DNA of 50,984 bases from Nitrosomonas sp. Its GTDB lineage: Bacteria; Pseudomonadota; Gammaproteobacteria; Burkholderiales; Nitrosomonadaceae. Made by a program: the position numbers and the translations under genes. Of the stretch, positions 36,191 through 44,674 are shown piece by piece (the first letter of the stretch is position 1; every line of letters begins with the position of its first letter). The notes beneath the pieces were generated by a model that saw nothing but the letters and a program-made list of their open reading frames with translations, did no database searches and had not been told where the DNA came from. The stretch is taken from NCBI GenBank assembly GCA_021774075.1, contig JAJFJK010000170.1, forward strand, positions 1-50,984, in the 5' to 3' direction.

Positions 36191-36210
36191 TAATGAGAAT
36201 GATTCTTGTT
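36191..36210. promoter_or_regulatory. Fur-box-like operator
   Basis: TAATGAGAATGATTCTTGTT resembles overlapping GATAAT-type hexamers of the Fur consensus (GAGAATGATTCTT core). Its place upstream of bfd, a usual Fur target, supports the call. Confidence 0.55.
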
Positions 36211-36339
36211 GCAATTAGTTCCGTATGAATTGCCAGTTTTATCAAATAAATTCCTATTTCTCATTATTTTAAGAACGACGTAGAATTAACATAGCTTTAG
36301 AAAATCAGTGGTTTATTCTCGGTATCGCCTTAATATTCC

Positions 36340-36378
36340 AGTACTCTGAATCCGTCAATATCAAGTAGTCGGAGTACT
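36340..36378. repeat. Decayed copy of MITE family 2
   Basis: AGTACTCTGAATCCGTCAAT followed by ATCAAGTAGTCGGAGTACT. The right 30 bases match the right end of the element at 26963-27219 with few changes (TCCGT.AATATCAAG....GGAGTACT), and the same GTACTC/GAGTAC termini are flanked by TA. Confidence 0.55.
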
Positions 36379-36544
36379 AGCTTATCGCTTTTTTGTTTTG
36401 GGAAAGAGAGTAAAACACGTGGTTTTTACGTTTAAATCGGCGTTTTTGTTGCGGTGATGGGTTCAGAAGGTGGCAAGATTATAAGCGGTTTTTTGTATAA
36501 CTGATTGATATTAATTAGTTATTTTGTTGAAAAATAACAGAGTG

Positions 36545-37756
36545 CTAAGAAGTATTTGAGGGATTGATTAAACTTTGTTGGCTTGGACGATTTTGCTCAA
36601 GATTTTGATAAAAAACATTCTTTAAAAAGTGGCTAATATCAGCTTTTAAATCTCTTACTTTTATCACTTCTGTATTGGTGCGGATAAAAAGTTCTTGCTT
36701 GTCAGATTTTTTAAATTTGCTTATTTCCGCGCCTGCGATTCGATATCGACTTCGCCGTTGTCTTTCTGTACTTTCCCTAAGGTCGAATTCTTCAATTTGT
36801 GAGAAGGGACAACGCTTTTCTTTTTTCAGATGACCATAAGTGAAGGTGGCGTATAAAAATTCATTCTTATAGTATGAGAATTGATATTTTGTAAAAGCAT
36901 AATCAATAGAAATCTTAATGATAACCCCACCGATAATTGCAAAAATAATACCCATAATAAAAGCTGCACTCATGGAGCCTGAAACATTTATGCTCCAACC
37001 GAGTTTTTCATGCAGCCCCATGCTGATCATGGTTGCAAAAACCCCCATTAGAAAGAAAGGCAGGCCAAATAAACAACCAACCAGACTTGTGCCATTAAAT
37101 CCTGGTTCGGGTAACAAATAGGAAGCAGCATTCGATTCTTTTTTGAAAACTAAACCTTGTGGCGGATTGGATATATCTACAGCCTGGTATTGAATGCCAG
37201 ATAGCTGCTCACTCACAGGAACATCAAGTTCGTTCCAATTTCTTTCTTTGGGTGTATCTCCGGTATGGTCAAAGGTCGTTATCTTGAGTTGTTTGGCGCG
37301 TTTTTCAAAATATGCTCGAGCCTCTGATTCATCTCTGGATTCATGTAAGCAAATTGGGTTTTTGTCGAAATCAAATTTCAAACAGGTCTGCCAGACCAAA
37401 TATTTACTTTTGTTCTTCCCACCTGAAGTTTGCCATTCTTTTTTAAACCAAAGCCCCTCAATATGTTCAAAGGTACCACTGAATTTCTTAGGGTTTGGCC
37501 AGAAACCTTTTATAACTTGATAGCTTCTTTGTCGTATGTTTAAACGCACTTCAAGACGATAGAAGGCGCCCAGAAGACCTGCAAAAATAAAAATCCCGTC
37601 CACGCAATAAACGATCCAGACACCTTCATCAATGGGCTTGATTTGAGGTAGATAGCAAAGACCTATGCCGAGAATAATTATGACCCACCCACCCCAGTGA
37701 TTTTGTCTTAGGTGAATAGTTGCATTGTTATCTTTTAATACGCTAAGTGTATTCAT
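36545..37756 (-). CDS. Uncharacterised membrane protein
   Basis: A 403-residue protein I do not recognise. Two hydrophobic hairpins are visible: about 23-65 (GGWVIIILGIGLCYLPQIKP and VWIVYCVDGIFIFAGLLGAF) and about 225-285 (LVGCLFGLPFFLMGVFATMI and AAFIMGIIFAIIGGVIIKIS). Each is followed by a beta-rich soluble region that starts similarly (a strand, RQRSYQVIKGFW, and KNEFLYATFTYG), so the protein looks like an internal duplication of a membrane hairpin plus a PH-like domain. The C-terminal part has many Lys/Arg. No close neighbour on the strand. Possibly a membrane-associated stress or signalling protein, but function is unknown. Confidence 0.65.
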   Translation of the reverse strand: MNTLSVLKDNNATIHLRQNHWGGWVIIILGIGLCYLPQIKPIDEGVWIVYCVDGIFIFAGLLGAFYRLEVRLNIRQRSYQVIKGFWPNPKKFSGTFEHIEGLWFKKEWQTSGGKNKSKYLVWQTCLKFDFDKNPICLHESRDESEARAYFEKRAKQLKITTFDHTGDTPKERNWNELDVPVSEQLSGIQYQAVDISNPPQGLVFKKESNAASYLLPEPGFNGTSLVGCLFGLPFFLMGVFATMISMGLHEKLGWSINVSGSMSAAFIMGIIFAIIGGVIIKISIDYAFTKYQFSYYKNEFLYATFTYGHLKKEKRCPFSQIEEFDLRESTERQRRSRYRIAGAEISKFKKSDKQELFIRTNTEVIKVRDLKADISHFLKNVFYQNLEQNRPSQQSLINPSNTS

Positions 37757-37790
37757 GACTCATGTACGGAAACATCCAATGGTTTCTAAA

Positions 37791-37930
37791 GGGCGCTTCT
37801 GAAAATTCAGAGTTCGCCCAAATGCAAGGCGTGGGAAAAATTTTTTAGCGCAGCATATGATTGATATGTAAGCAATAAATTTTTCCGCAACACAGCAGTT
37901 GGGATGAAATCTGAATTTTTAGTGGTGCCC
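37791..37930 (+). repeat. 140-bp MITE family 1, copy 3
   Basis: Begins GGGCGCTTCTGAAAATTCAG and ends CTGAATTTTTAGTGGTGCCC. The flanks (TAAA left, TTAA right) do not form an exact duplication. Confidence 0.85.
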
Positions 37931-37969
37931 TTAAGAAAAAGGCTAGTACTTCTTCACGTTGAAGGAGTG

Positions 37970-38135
37970 CTAGGAGGCTGTCCGAGAATAGAATAATCTA
38001 CTGCGGAAAAGCCATTTTGGTCATATTTCCCGATAATTTTCGTTAAATAGAACTACTATTCGCCTCAAATGATCAAAAAATCTACCTCAAAATGGCTTTC
38101 CCTCGCTACGATTACTATTCTCGGACAGCCTCCTA
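37970..38135. repeat. 166-bp MITE with long inverted ends (family 3)
   Basis: CTAGGAGGCTGTCCGAGAAT at the left is mirrored at the right by ATTCTCGGACAGCCTCCTAG, and the inner GGAAAAGCCATTTTGG / TCAAAATGGCTTTCC are inverted too. If CTAG is the duplicated target, the element starts GAGGCTGTCC. No coding frame; it looks like an IS reduced to its two ends. Confidence 0.8.
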
Positions 38136-38199
38136 GCCGGATAGTGCATCAGTTATTGGAATCTAAACACCGGATTGTTTAATATTGAGATTCGATAAT

Positions 38200-40287
38200 T
38201 TAAAATTCCTCCCAAGAATCATCACTGCCACCCGATGCTGCCTTGCGTGGCTTGGCAGGTTCAATATCCGCTGCTGCAGCCTTTGTTGCCACACCACGGT
38301 TGGGTAGTTTGGCTATTGCTGTTTGATGATTACTTCTTTTAACCGGCGTCGGTGCCATGCCACCCGTTAACTTGAATATGCTCACAGCTTGTGATAAGTC
38401 TTGCGCTTGGTCTTGCATTGACTCTGCTGCTGCGGCGGCTTCTTCCACCAATGCTGCATTTTGCTGTGTTACTTCATCCATTTGTGTTACAGCCTGATTC
38501 ACTTGCCCAATACCAGAACTTTGCTCCTGAGAAGCGGCAGATATTTCTGACATAATGTCAGTTACACGCTTAACAGCGCTCACAATTTCATCCATGGTTT
38601 TGCCGGCCTCATCAACCAGTTTTGTTCCATCCTCGACTTTATTCACAGAATCACTGATTAGCTCATTGATCTCTTTAGCTGCGGCTGCTGAACGCTGTGC
38701 CAGTGTACGTACTTCAGTTGCCACCACTGCAAAGCCACGTCCTTGTTCGCCAGCACGTGCTGCTTCTACCGCTGCATTCAGTGCAAGAATATTGGTCTGG
38801 AATGCGATGCCATCAATTACGCTGATAATGTCGACAATCTTCTTCGAGCTTTCATTGATTGAGCTCATGGTCTGTACTACCTGACCGACAACCGCACCAC
38901 CTTTTATGGCCACCTCAGATGCACCGGCTGCCAATTGATTGGCTTGATGAGCGTTGTCTGAATTCTGCCTAACCGTAGAAGTCAATTCTTCCATTGAGGA
39001 AGCTGTCTCTTCCAGGCTTGATGCTTGCTCTTCAGTACGTTGGCTCAAATCAGTGTTACCTGAAGCGATCTCACCCGCAGCGGTTGTCATTGAATCAGTG
39101 CCCGTACGTACTTTGCCAACCAGGTCAACCAGGTTGTCGTTCATCTGTTTTAATGCTTGTAACAATTGCCCCGTTTCGTTGGTTGAATTTGTTGCAATGC
39201 GGCTGGTAAGATCCCCTGATGCAACAGCGTGGGCGACAGCTATTGCTTCGTGCATGGGGCCGGTAATACTGCGCACAAAAACGATTGATAGATGAATAAT
39301 CGCTATCAGGCCAAACAATATAAACCCGTATACGATATATAGAGACTGCTGCAAACCTGCCGAACGTGCACTTAGTTCGTCAACCAAATTTCCACTGGCA
39401 GTCGCATTAAATGCATAGAGATTATCAATCGTAGCCGTGTATTCATCAAAGTACTCAGTGCCAGATAGCTTGAGTTCCTGCGCGTTAATCAGGCTTTGAT
39501 CAGTCATTACCAGTGTTTTGTTGATTCTGGCTTTCATCCCATTGGTTATCGCCTCTAGTTCGGTCCTTAAACGCTCATCAACGCGTAAAACCTTCTCCAT
39601 ATTTCGCGTGAGCTCTGCGAAATACGTATTAATATTGCTCTGTAGAACCCCTAGCTTGGCGCGACCTTCTGGCGGTAGATTACCTGCAGTCAAAAAACCA
39701 GCGCCCACTGCACGCATTAATCCCATATTTTCAGCTAACTTAGGTGCATTGACCATTGTTGCGCTCATTAAGAAATAAGTAGCGGCCTCTGGATCAAGTG
39801 AAAGACCAAACTCATCCAGTAATTCTTCGCTCACCAATAACAATCCACTGACTGTCTGGGTATGTTGTGCTGTGCTCTTTGCAACATTTAATTGGCGATT
39901 AGCTACCGCTTCTCCAATTGTGTACAAACGTTGCTTAAGCGTGCCCCAATGTGATTCGATTTCTGTCGAAGCACCTGCTTCTTTTAACTGGGCATCAAGT
40001 GTATCAATCGCTTTGTTCAGTTCGCCCCGTACCACGGGTAGGCGAGCGGCCAGGGATTCATTGCCACCTAACATACCGGCAGACACGCCGCGATGTTGTT
40101 GCGTAAATTGAATCACACGTTGTAATGCAATTATCGGTGTAGTACCAGCGAGCTCTTGCTCGGCAACATGACGCTCTTCAGTAACAGTCAGTATAAAGAA
40201 TGTAGTTGGCACAGCAGCTGTCAGTAATAAAATAACACCAAGAATAGTGAATTTATGCGACAAATTTATGCGATCTAATATAGACAT
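38200..40287 (-). CDS. Methyl-accepting chemotaxis protein
   Basis: A 695-residue chemoreceptor. Transmembrane helix 1 at about 12-32; periplasmic sensor about 33-315 (with an [20 protein letters not shown] block, as in NIT nitrate/nitrite-type sensor domains); TM2 about 318-338; HAMP about 340-395; signalling domain about 400-640, with the hairpin tip [20 protein letters not shown] / [20 protein letters not shown] and [19 protein letters not shown]. The C-terminus DDSWEEF is a tether pentapeptide of the NWETF type for CheR/CheB. The ATG at 40287 follows a weak purine stretch; a GTG four codons upstream is the alternative. No che genes nearby. The ligand is only guessed from the NIT-like part. 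Confidence 0.88.
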   Translation of the reverse strand: MSILDRINLSHKFTILGVILLLTAAVPTTFFILTVTEERHVAEQELAGTTPIIALQRVIQFTQQHRGVSAGMLGGNESLAARLPVVRGELNKAIDTLDAQLKEAGASTEIESHWGTLKQRLYTIGEAVANRQLNVAKSTAQHTQTVSGLLLVSEELLDEFGLSLDPEAATYFLMSATMVNAPKLAENMGLMRAVGAGFLTAGNLPPEGRAKLGVLQSNINTYFAELTRNMEKVLRVDERLRTELEAITNGMKARINKTLVMTDQSLINAQELKLSGTEYFDEYTATIDNLYAFNATASGNLVDELSARSAGLQQSLYIVYGFILFGLIAIIHLSIVFVRSITGPMHEAIAVAHAVASGDLTSRIATNSTNETGQLLQALKQMNDNLVDLVGKVRTGTDSMTTAAGEIASGNTDLSQRTEEQASSLEETASSMEELTSTVRQNSDNAHQANQLAAGASEVAIKGGAVVGQVVQTMSSINESSKKIVDIISVIDGIAFQTNILALNAAVEAARAGEQGRGFAVVATEVRTLAQRSAAAAKEINELISDSVNKVEDGTKLVDEAGKTMDEIVSAVKRVTDIMSEISAASQEQSSGIGQVNQAVTQMDEVTQQNAALVEEAAAAAESMQDQAQDLSQAVSIFKLTGGMAPTPVKRSNHQTAIAKLPNRGVATKAAAADIEPAKPRKAASGGSDDSWEEF

Positions 40288-40311
40288 TTGCTTTCTCACT
40301 TGTTGCTCTAA

Positions 40312-40337
40312 TAAAGAAGTCGTTGGTTAGCCGATAA
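40312..40337 (+). promoter_or_regulatory. Sigma-28-like promoter sequence
   Basis: TAAAGAAG, 10 bases, then GCCGATAA. The -10 part equals the flagellar sigma-28 consensus and the -35 part matches in six of eight. It points away from the chemoreceptor gene that begins 25 bp to its left, so its target is unclear. Confidence 0.35.
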
Positions 40338-40407
40338 ATCAATGTGCGAAGTTTCACTCAAAGTTTTTCTTGGAAACTTGATGATGTTGTCTCGGTTAAT
40401 CAATCTT

Positions 40408-40423
40408 CTCTCTAATTAGAGAG
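40408..40423. other. Perfect 16-bp palindrome
   Basis: CTCTCTAATTAGAGAG, about 120 bp upstream of the chemoreceptor start. It could be a regulator site or the end hairpin of a short plus-strand transcript; nothing decides between these. Confidence 0.45.
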
Positions 40424-40541
40424 TTGATGAACAGTTGTAAACTAATTGTTTTTTGAATTAATTCGACATCAGCCATAGCTAAAATTGTGAAATTTTCTAA
40501 ACTGACTTGTTGCAAGCGGTGACGAATTAGACTTAAAGAGA

Positions 40542-40649
40542 TTAAGGTTTCTCCCATGAATTACCGCCACTATCTGATGCGACTTTGCTTGATTTAATTG
40601 CAGCGTTTTGTTGCGTTACCTCACCCATCAAAGATGTATTTACGTTCAT
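40542..40649 (-). pseudogene. Miniature chemoreceptor relic
   Basis: A 35-codon frame reads [20 protein letters not shown] and ends [19 protein letters not shown] is the segment before the end of the chemoreceptor signalling domain ([15 protein letters not shown] in the neighbour) and GGNSWE corresponds to its extreme C-terminus ([10 protein letters not shown]). It keeps a start codon with GAGG in front. It looks like a receptor gene collapsed by internal deletion. It could still make a peptide. Confidence 0.6.
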
Positions 40650-40858
40650 GCCTCATTCCTTACATTGATTTGTTTACACACCCTTTTTCATGGGTGTGCC
40701 GCTTACGGCACATAATCTTTTAATTTGAGAACACACTATACAACTATTATTTATTCGAGAAATGAAGAGCAAACTGGTAATTTGGCGCTAATTGGTAATT
40801 TAAATAAGGCTTAAATTACCAGCATACTTTACTGGTTTCTGTTGTGCCTGAGAGTTAG

Positions 40859-41097
40859 CCTGAATATTGCACCAGTTGGTGGAATTTAAACGCCGAACTG
40901 TTTTGAATTGAGCGTACTCGCGACCGGAGACGCAGTTATTCTACGATATAGGGAGCATGTGCGTTCAATTCAAAACAGAGCCAGTTAAATCCAGCAAGTG
41001 AGGCCTTGGGTACAAACTGCATTTTCATCACCCCCCCAAAAAACCAATAGACATAACACGTACAAGCTAAATATAACGAACTGGTGCAATATTCAGG
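40859..41097 (+). repeat. 240-bp MITE family 4, copy A
   Basis: Ends are inverted: CCTGAATATTGCACCAGTT inward from the left, and its near complement AACTGGTGCAATATTCAGG at the right. Flanked by TTAG on both sides (40855-40858, 41098-41101). An internal hairpin pairs 40898-40914 with 40962-40978 (16/17). No ORF. Same orientation as copy B at 42839. Confidence 0.9.
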
Positions 41098-41197
41098 TTA
41101 GTGTGCTTGATTTAAATGGTGGTTCTTAAGTGCAGAAATTAGCCATATGAAAATACAGACAACAATTGTTTATACTCAATATGCTAAACAGTGGGGG

Positions 41198-42760
41198 CTA
41201 GCGCACATTGAGTGATTTAAAGTATTTCACCATATCCGCTTGGGTTTTGATTTTAGCTAATACGCCATCAATTTCCTGCTGGCTGGCACGCACGCCTTGT
41301 GCGAAATTTTGTCGTTTGGCTGCGCGATAGTGCGCGTCAGCGGCAATAATGCTTTGTTGCAGGGAGGTAAGCGAGTAGCCTTCAGCGCATAATCCAAAAA
41401 GATTACGAAAAAAACTAATCAATCGATCCCAGCAGCTCTCTTTCTTGACCGTACATTGTGCCTTAAATGAGGGACAATTCAGTCTAAAAGCACCCGCTAA
41501 CAGCTCGTCAAACGGATGCGGCGGCGCTTGCATTACTCGCTCACTGGGAAGTTCGGCGCGGTCAATATTTTTCCAATCCAGCAGCATGGCAAGAATGGAT
41601 GTGTGGTCATAGGGGACAGATGATTTGCTCCAGGGGTCTGTAGTTGCACGGATCAGCGTTGCCTCAGACGCATACGGTGTGACAAAAATAGCAGGCACTC
41701 TTACGCCATAACGATTAAAGCGGAAACCCAGTTTTCCCGGGTCGCTGTCCTTATCTGGAGACACAGCCGTCCAATTAGGCGCCACATGGTCTGGGCAGCC
41801 GCCATGTTCATCAAAATTAATGATAAACAAGGTGTCTTTGAATGCAGGGCTGTTAATAATCGCTGTACTAATAGTTTGTAGAAAATGATCGCCAGCACAC
41901 ACATTGGCAGGCGGATGCTCACTGGTTGCATCGGCGTCTTTCTCAATCACAAAGCTTGGTTCAATAAAGGAGTAAGCGGGTAGATTCCCTGATTGGCATG
42001 CGTCGATAAACTGCGAGACATGTTGGAAATGATCATCCAGGAGAGGGTCCCATAGCTTATCCATTTGAATGCGCGTTAAGGAAGGAATAATTTCGCTACT
42101 TTTATAGACCTTCCAGGATACGTCTGCGTCTTCGAGTACATTAAAAATGGTCTTGCTGCCATAAGGGAAATAGGGCGCATTGTTTACGTTGCCCTCAGAA
42201 GTGCCTGCATGCATAAAGGCGCGATTAGGCCAGGTCTGCGTTGGGCAAGACGCATGATAGTTGTCCGATACCGCATATCCCGTTGCCAGCCCACACATCA
42301 CGCTGAGTGTCTCGGGTGCATAAGTTTGCATGATTTGCGGCGCAATATTTTTGTTCGAGCATTTGGCGCTAACATAGTCCGCCAAGAAACCTTGCATGTT
42401 CGGTGTTTCGCCCTCAGTACTGGGTAACCAACCTTCAGTTTTTTTGTTAATCTGCGTGCCAAATAACTGTTGGTTCATGTGCTTGAATGCTTCATTAGGG
42501 TCTGGATTGGGGACTTGCAGGTTGGCAACACCTTTGGTTATTTTCACCGCAGTCGAAGGATTATCCAGGTCTAATGGGTTTGAATAATCGACACCATAAA
42601 GTCCATTATAGAATCTCAAGTGACCCGGGGTATCCTGGGGTATGAAATGCTTGGGTTGATTGTCGCCGCCATAGTTCCAACCGATAAGATTGTCAAAAGA
42701 GCGGTTTTCCATCATTAATACGACAACATGACTAATCTTCTTCTGGATATTGGTTGTCAT
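41198..42760 (-). CDS. Phospholipase C / acid phosphatase-type phosphoesterase
   Basis: A 520-residue member of the phosphoesterase family that includes phosphatidylcholine-preferring phospholipases C and acid phosphatase AcpA. The N-terminal metal motif is HVVVLMMENRSFDNLIGW (about 10-27; Glu and Asn bind metal). Further motifs are NYHASCPTQTWPNRAFMHAG (about 180-200), INFDEHGGCPDH (about 315-326) and YDHTSILAMLLDW (about 382-394), the usual D-E-H-G and D-H-T-S metal residues. No signal peptide is seen at this start, unlike many members. GGGGAA precedes the ATG at 42760. The gene is bracketed by two direct MITE copies. Whether it hydrolyses phospholipids or phosphomonoesters is open. Confidence 0.82.
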   Translation of the reverse strand: MTTNIQKKISHVVVLMMENRSFDNLIGWNYGGDNQPKHFIPQDTPGHLRFYNGLYGVDYSNPLDLDNPSTAVKITKGVANLQVPNPDPNEAFKHMNQQLFGTQINKKTEGWLPSTEGETPNMQGFLADYVSAKCSNKNIAPQIMQTYAPETLSVMCGLATGYAVSDNYHASCPTQTWPNRAFMHAGTSEGNVNNAPYFPYGSKTIFNVLEDADVSWKVYKSSEIIPSLTRIQMDKLWDPLLDDHFQHVSQFIDACQSGNLPAYSFIEPSFVIEKDADATSEHPPANVCAGDHFLQTISTAIINSPAFKDTLFIINFDEHGGCPDHVAPNWTAVSPDKDSDPGKLGFRFNRYGVRVPAIFVTPYASEATLIRATTDPWSKSSVPYDHTSILAMLLDWKNIDRAELPSERVMQAPPHPFDELLAGAFRLNCPSFKAQCTVKKESCWDRLISFFRNLFGLCAEGYSLTSLQQSIIAADAHYRAAKRQNFAQGVRASQQEIDGVLAKIKTQADMVKYFKSLNVR

Positions 42761-42838
42761 TTCAGTTCCCCTGGTTTGTGGTTGTCTGCAGTAAAACAAA
42801 TAAGACGACGTACAATGAGGAGGATATCATCTGCTTAG

Positions 42839-43078
42839 CCTGAATATTGCACCAGTTGGTGGAATTTAAACGCCGAACTGTTTTGAATTGAGCGTGCTCG
42901 CGACCGGAGACTCAGTTATTCTGCGGCGTAGAGAGCATGTACGTTCAGTTCAAAACAGGGCAAGTTAAAAACCAACAAGTGAGCCTTAAGTACAAACTGT
43001 ATTTTGGCAGGAATTACCAAAGACCAATAGACATAACGATTACAGGCCAAAATCTAAAGCACTGATGCAATATTCAGG
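42839..43078 (+). repeat. 240-bp MITE family 4, copy B
   Basis: Clearly homologous to copy A along the full length, and identical over the outer ends. Flanked by TTAG at 42835-42838 and 43079-43082. The right TTAG supplies the stop codon of msrB. Confidence 0.9.
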
Positions 43079-43594
43079 TTAGCCCCTAAGTGCTGGCAAT
43101 TCCTCCTCTTTTAGCACAAACTGTAATGCGATACCGTTGTTACACCAGCGCTCTCCGCGCGGTGGCGGCCCATCACTGAATACATGGCCTTGATGCCCTT
43201 CGCAGCGCACACAGTGGTATTCTGTGCGTGGCCAGATCATTTTGAAGTCGCGCTTAGTCGCTATGTGCCCGGCAACAGGTTGGGTGAAACTCGGCCAGCC
43301 TGTCCAGCTTTCATATTTATGGGCACTCTCAAACAGCGGCAGATAACATGCGGCGCAAATAAAAGTCCCTTCACGTTCTTCATAAACCAAATTACTGGAT
43401 TCTGGCCGTTCGGTTGCCTCCTCGAACAGTATTTGATAAGCCCTGGGTGACACCAATTCACGCCATTCTTTATGGGGTTTATTTAAGGCTACAATCGGGC
43501 TGACGGCTTCTCCAATCACTTGGCGTGAGCACGCTGAAATTAGCGGCAGCACGGCCAGCATAGGGAGGCTTTTTAACAAAGTGCGTCGTTTCAT
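43079..43594 (-). CDS. msrB: Exported peptide-methionine (R)-S-oxide reductase MsrB
   Basis: A 171-residue enzyme that repairs methionine-R-sulfoxide. The N-terminus MKRRTLLKSLPMLAVLPLIS then ACS gives a twin-Arg-like or lipoprotein signal, so it acts outside the cytoplasm. Zinc-binding CxxC pairs are in CAACYLPLF (about 79-87) and YHCVRCEGHQGH (about 125-136). GWPSFTQP matches the substrate loop. The catalytic Cys is in GERWCNNGIALQF (about 151-163). The protein ends LRG and its TAA stop lies in the TTAG target duplication of the adjacent MITE, so the original C-terminus may have been slightly altered. Confidence 0.9.
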   Translation of the reverse strand: MKRRTLLKSLPMLAVLPLISACSRQVIGEAVSPIVALNKPHKEWRELVSPRAYQILFEEATERPESSNLVYEEREGTFICAACYLPLFESAHKYESWTGWPSFTQPVAGHIATKRDFKMIWPRTEYHCVRCEGHQGHVFSDGPPPRGERWCNNGIALQFVLKEEELPALRG

Positions 43595-43764
43595 GGTATG
43601 GCTATCCTAAATAGTAATTCTCAAACCAATTGTTACACAAAGCATGGCAGTTAGTTGCAAGGATGTGCAGACAACAATTGGTTATACCCCTATACTAAAC
43701 CTTACTGTTTAATACTGTTTAAGGGCACAGTCCTTTAAATCAATAATTTTTAACATTTTCAAAT

Positions 43765-44670
43765 ATGGCGAACATCGGTTTTATAGGTCTTGGCATTATG
43801 GGGAAACCCATGGCCGAACATTTGATTAAAGGAGGGCATACCTTATTCTTGCACACGCGTAGCGGCGTGACTGAGGATATGGTGGCGCTGGGTGGCAAGG
43901 TGTGTATGACACCGAAAGAAGTAACTCAGCAGGCGGACATCATTATTACCATGTTGCCGGATACGCCGGATGTGGATAGGGTTCTGTTTGGCAAGAATGG
44001 CGTAGTTGCAAGTTTGATACCAGATTCAGGACAAAGAAAGATTATCGTGGATATGAGTTCGATTTCACCGCTGGAAACGCAGAAATTCGCAGCAAAGATG
44101 AATGAGCTCGGTCATGATTATGTCGATGCGCCGGTATCCGGTGGTGATGTGGGGGCGCAGAATGCCACGCTGACAATCATGGTTGGGGCGGATGCTGAAG
44201 TGTTTGCCAAGGTTAAACCCATCTTTGAGTTAATGGGACAGAATGTCACGCTGGTGGGTGAAAATGGTGCAGGACAGATTTGCAAGGTTGCCAATCAGAT
44301 CGTGGTGTCATTAGCCATTGAAGGGGTGGCGGAGGCGTTGTTATTTGTGTCCAAAGCAGGTGTTGATCCAGAGAAAGTTCAGAAAGCTTTGATGGGTGGT
44401 TTTGCGGCTTCAAAGGCGTTGGAAGTGCATGGCGGGCGTATGATTAACCGCCGCTTCGAACCGGGGTTTAAAATTGATTTAATGCAAAAAGACTTGGCAA
44501 TTGCATTGACCAGTGCATCAGCCTTGGGTGTGAGCCTGCCGAATACTGCGAGCACACATGAATTGCATAAAGCATGTATGGCACATGGTGGTGCAAAATG
44601 GGATAATTCAGCCATTGTCAAAGCGCTGGAAATATTATCCAATCACGAAATTCAGAAACATTCGGAATAA
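43765..44670 (+). CDS. glxR: Tartronate semialdehyde reductase (2-hydroxy-3-oxopropionate reductase)
   Basis: A 301-residue NAD(P)H-dependent beta-hydroxyacid dehydrogenase reducing tartronate semialdehyde to glycerate. Rossmann motif IGFIGLGIMGKPMAEHLIKG (3-22), substrate motif DAPVSGGDVGAQNATLTIMV (about 116-135), catalytic Lys in GAGQICKVANQI (Lys near 175) and the end segment PGFKIDLMQKDLAIAL (about 231-246). It is followed four bases later by glcD, so the four genes form one glycolate/glyoxylate operon. GarR and GlxR cannot be told apart from sequence alone; the glycolate context favours GlxR. Confidence 0.88.
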   Translation: MANIGFIGLGIMGKPMAEHLIKGGHTLFLHTRSGVTEDMVALGGKVCMTPKEVTQQADIIITMLPDTPDVDRVLFGKNGVVASLIPDSGQRKIIVDMSSISPLETQKFAAKMNELGHDYVDAPVSGGDVGAQNATLTIMVGADAEVFAKVKPIFELMGQNVTLVGENGAGQICKVANQIVVSLAIEGVAEALLFVSKAGVDPEKVQKALMGGFAASKALEVHGGRMINRRFEPGFKIDLMQKDLAIALTSASALGVSLPNTASTHELHKACMAHGGAKWDNSAIVKALEILSNHEIQKHSE

Positions 44671-44674
44671 ATTC

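Larger units (their letters stand above)
36074..36544. other. Intergenic region upstream of bfd
   Basis: Contains the bfd promoter region, a Fur-like site (36191-36210) and a TA-flanked 38-bp relic of MITE family 2 (36340-36378). The rest (36380-36544) shows only AT-rich sequence. Confidence 0.5.
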
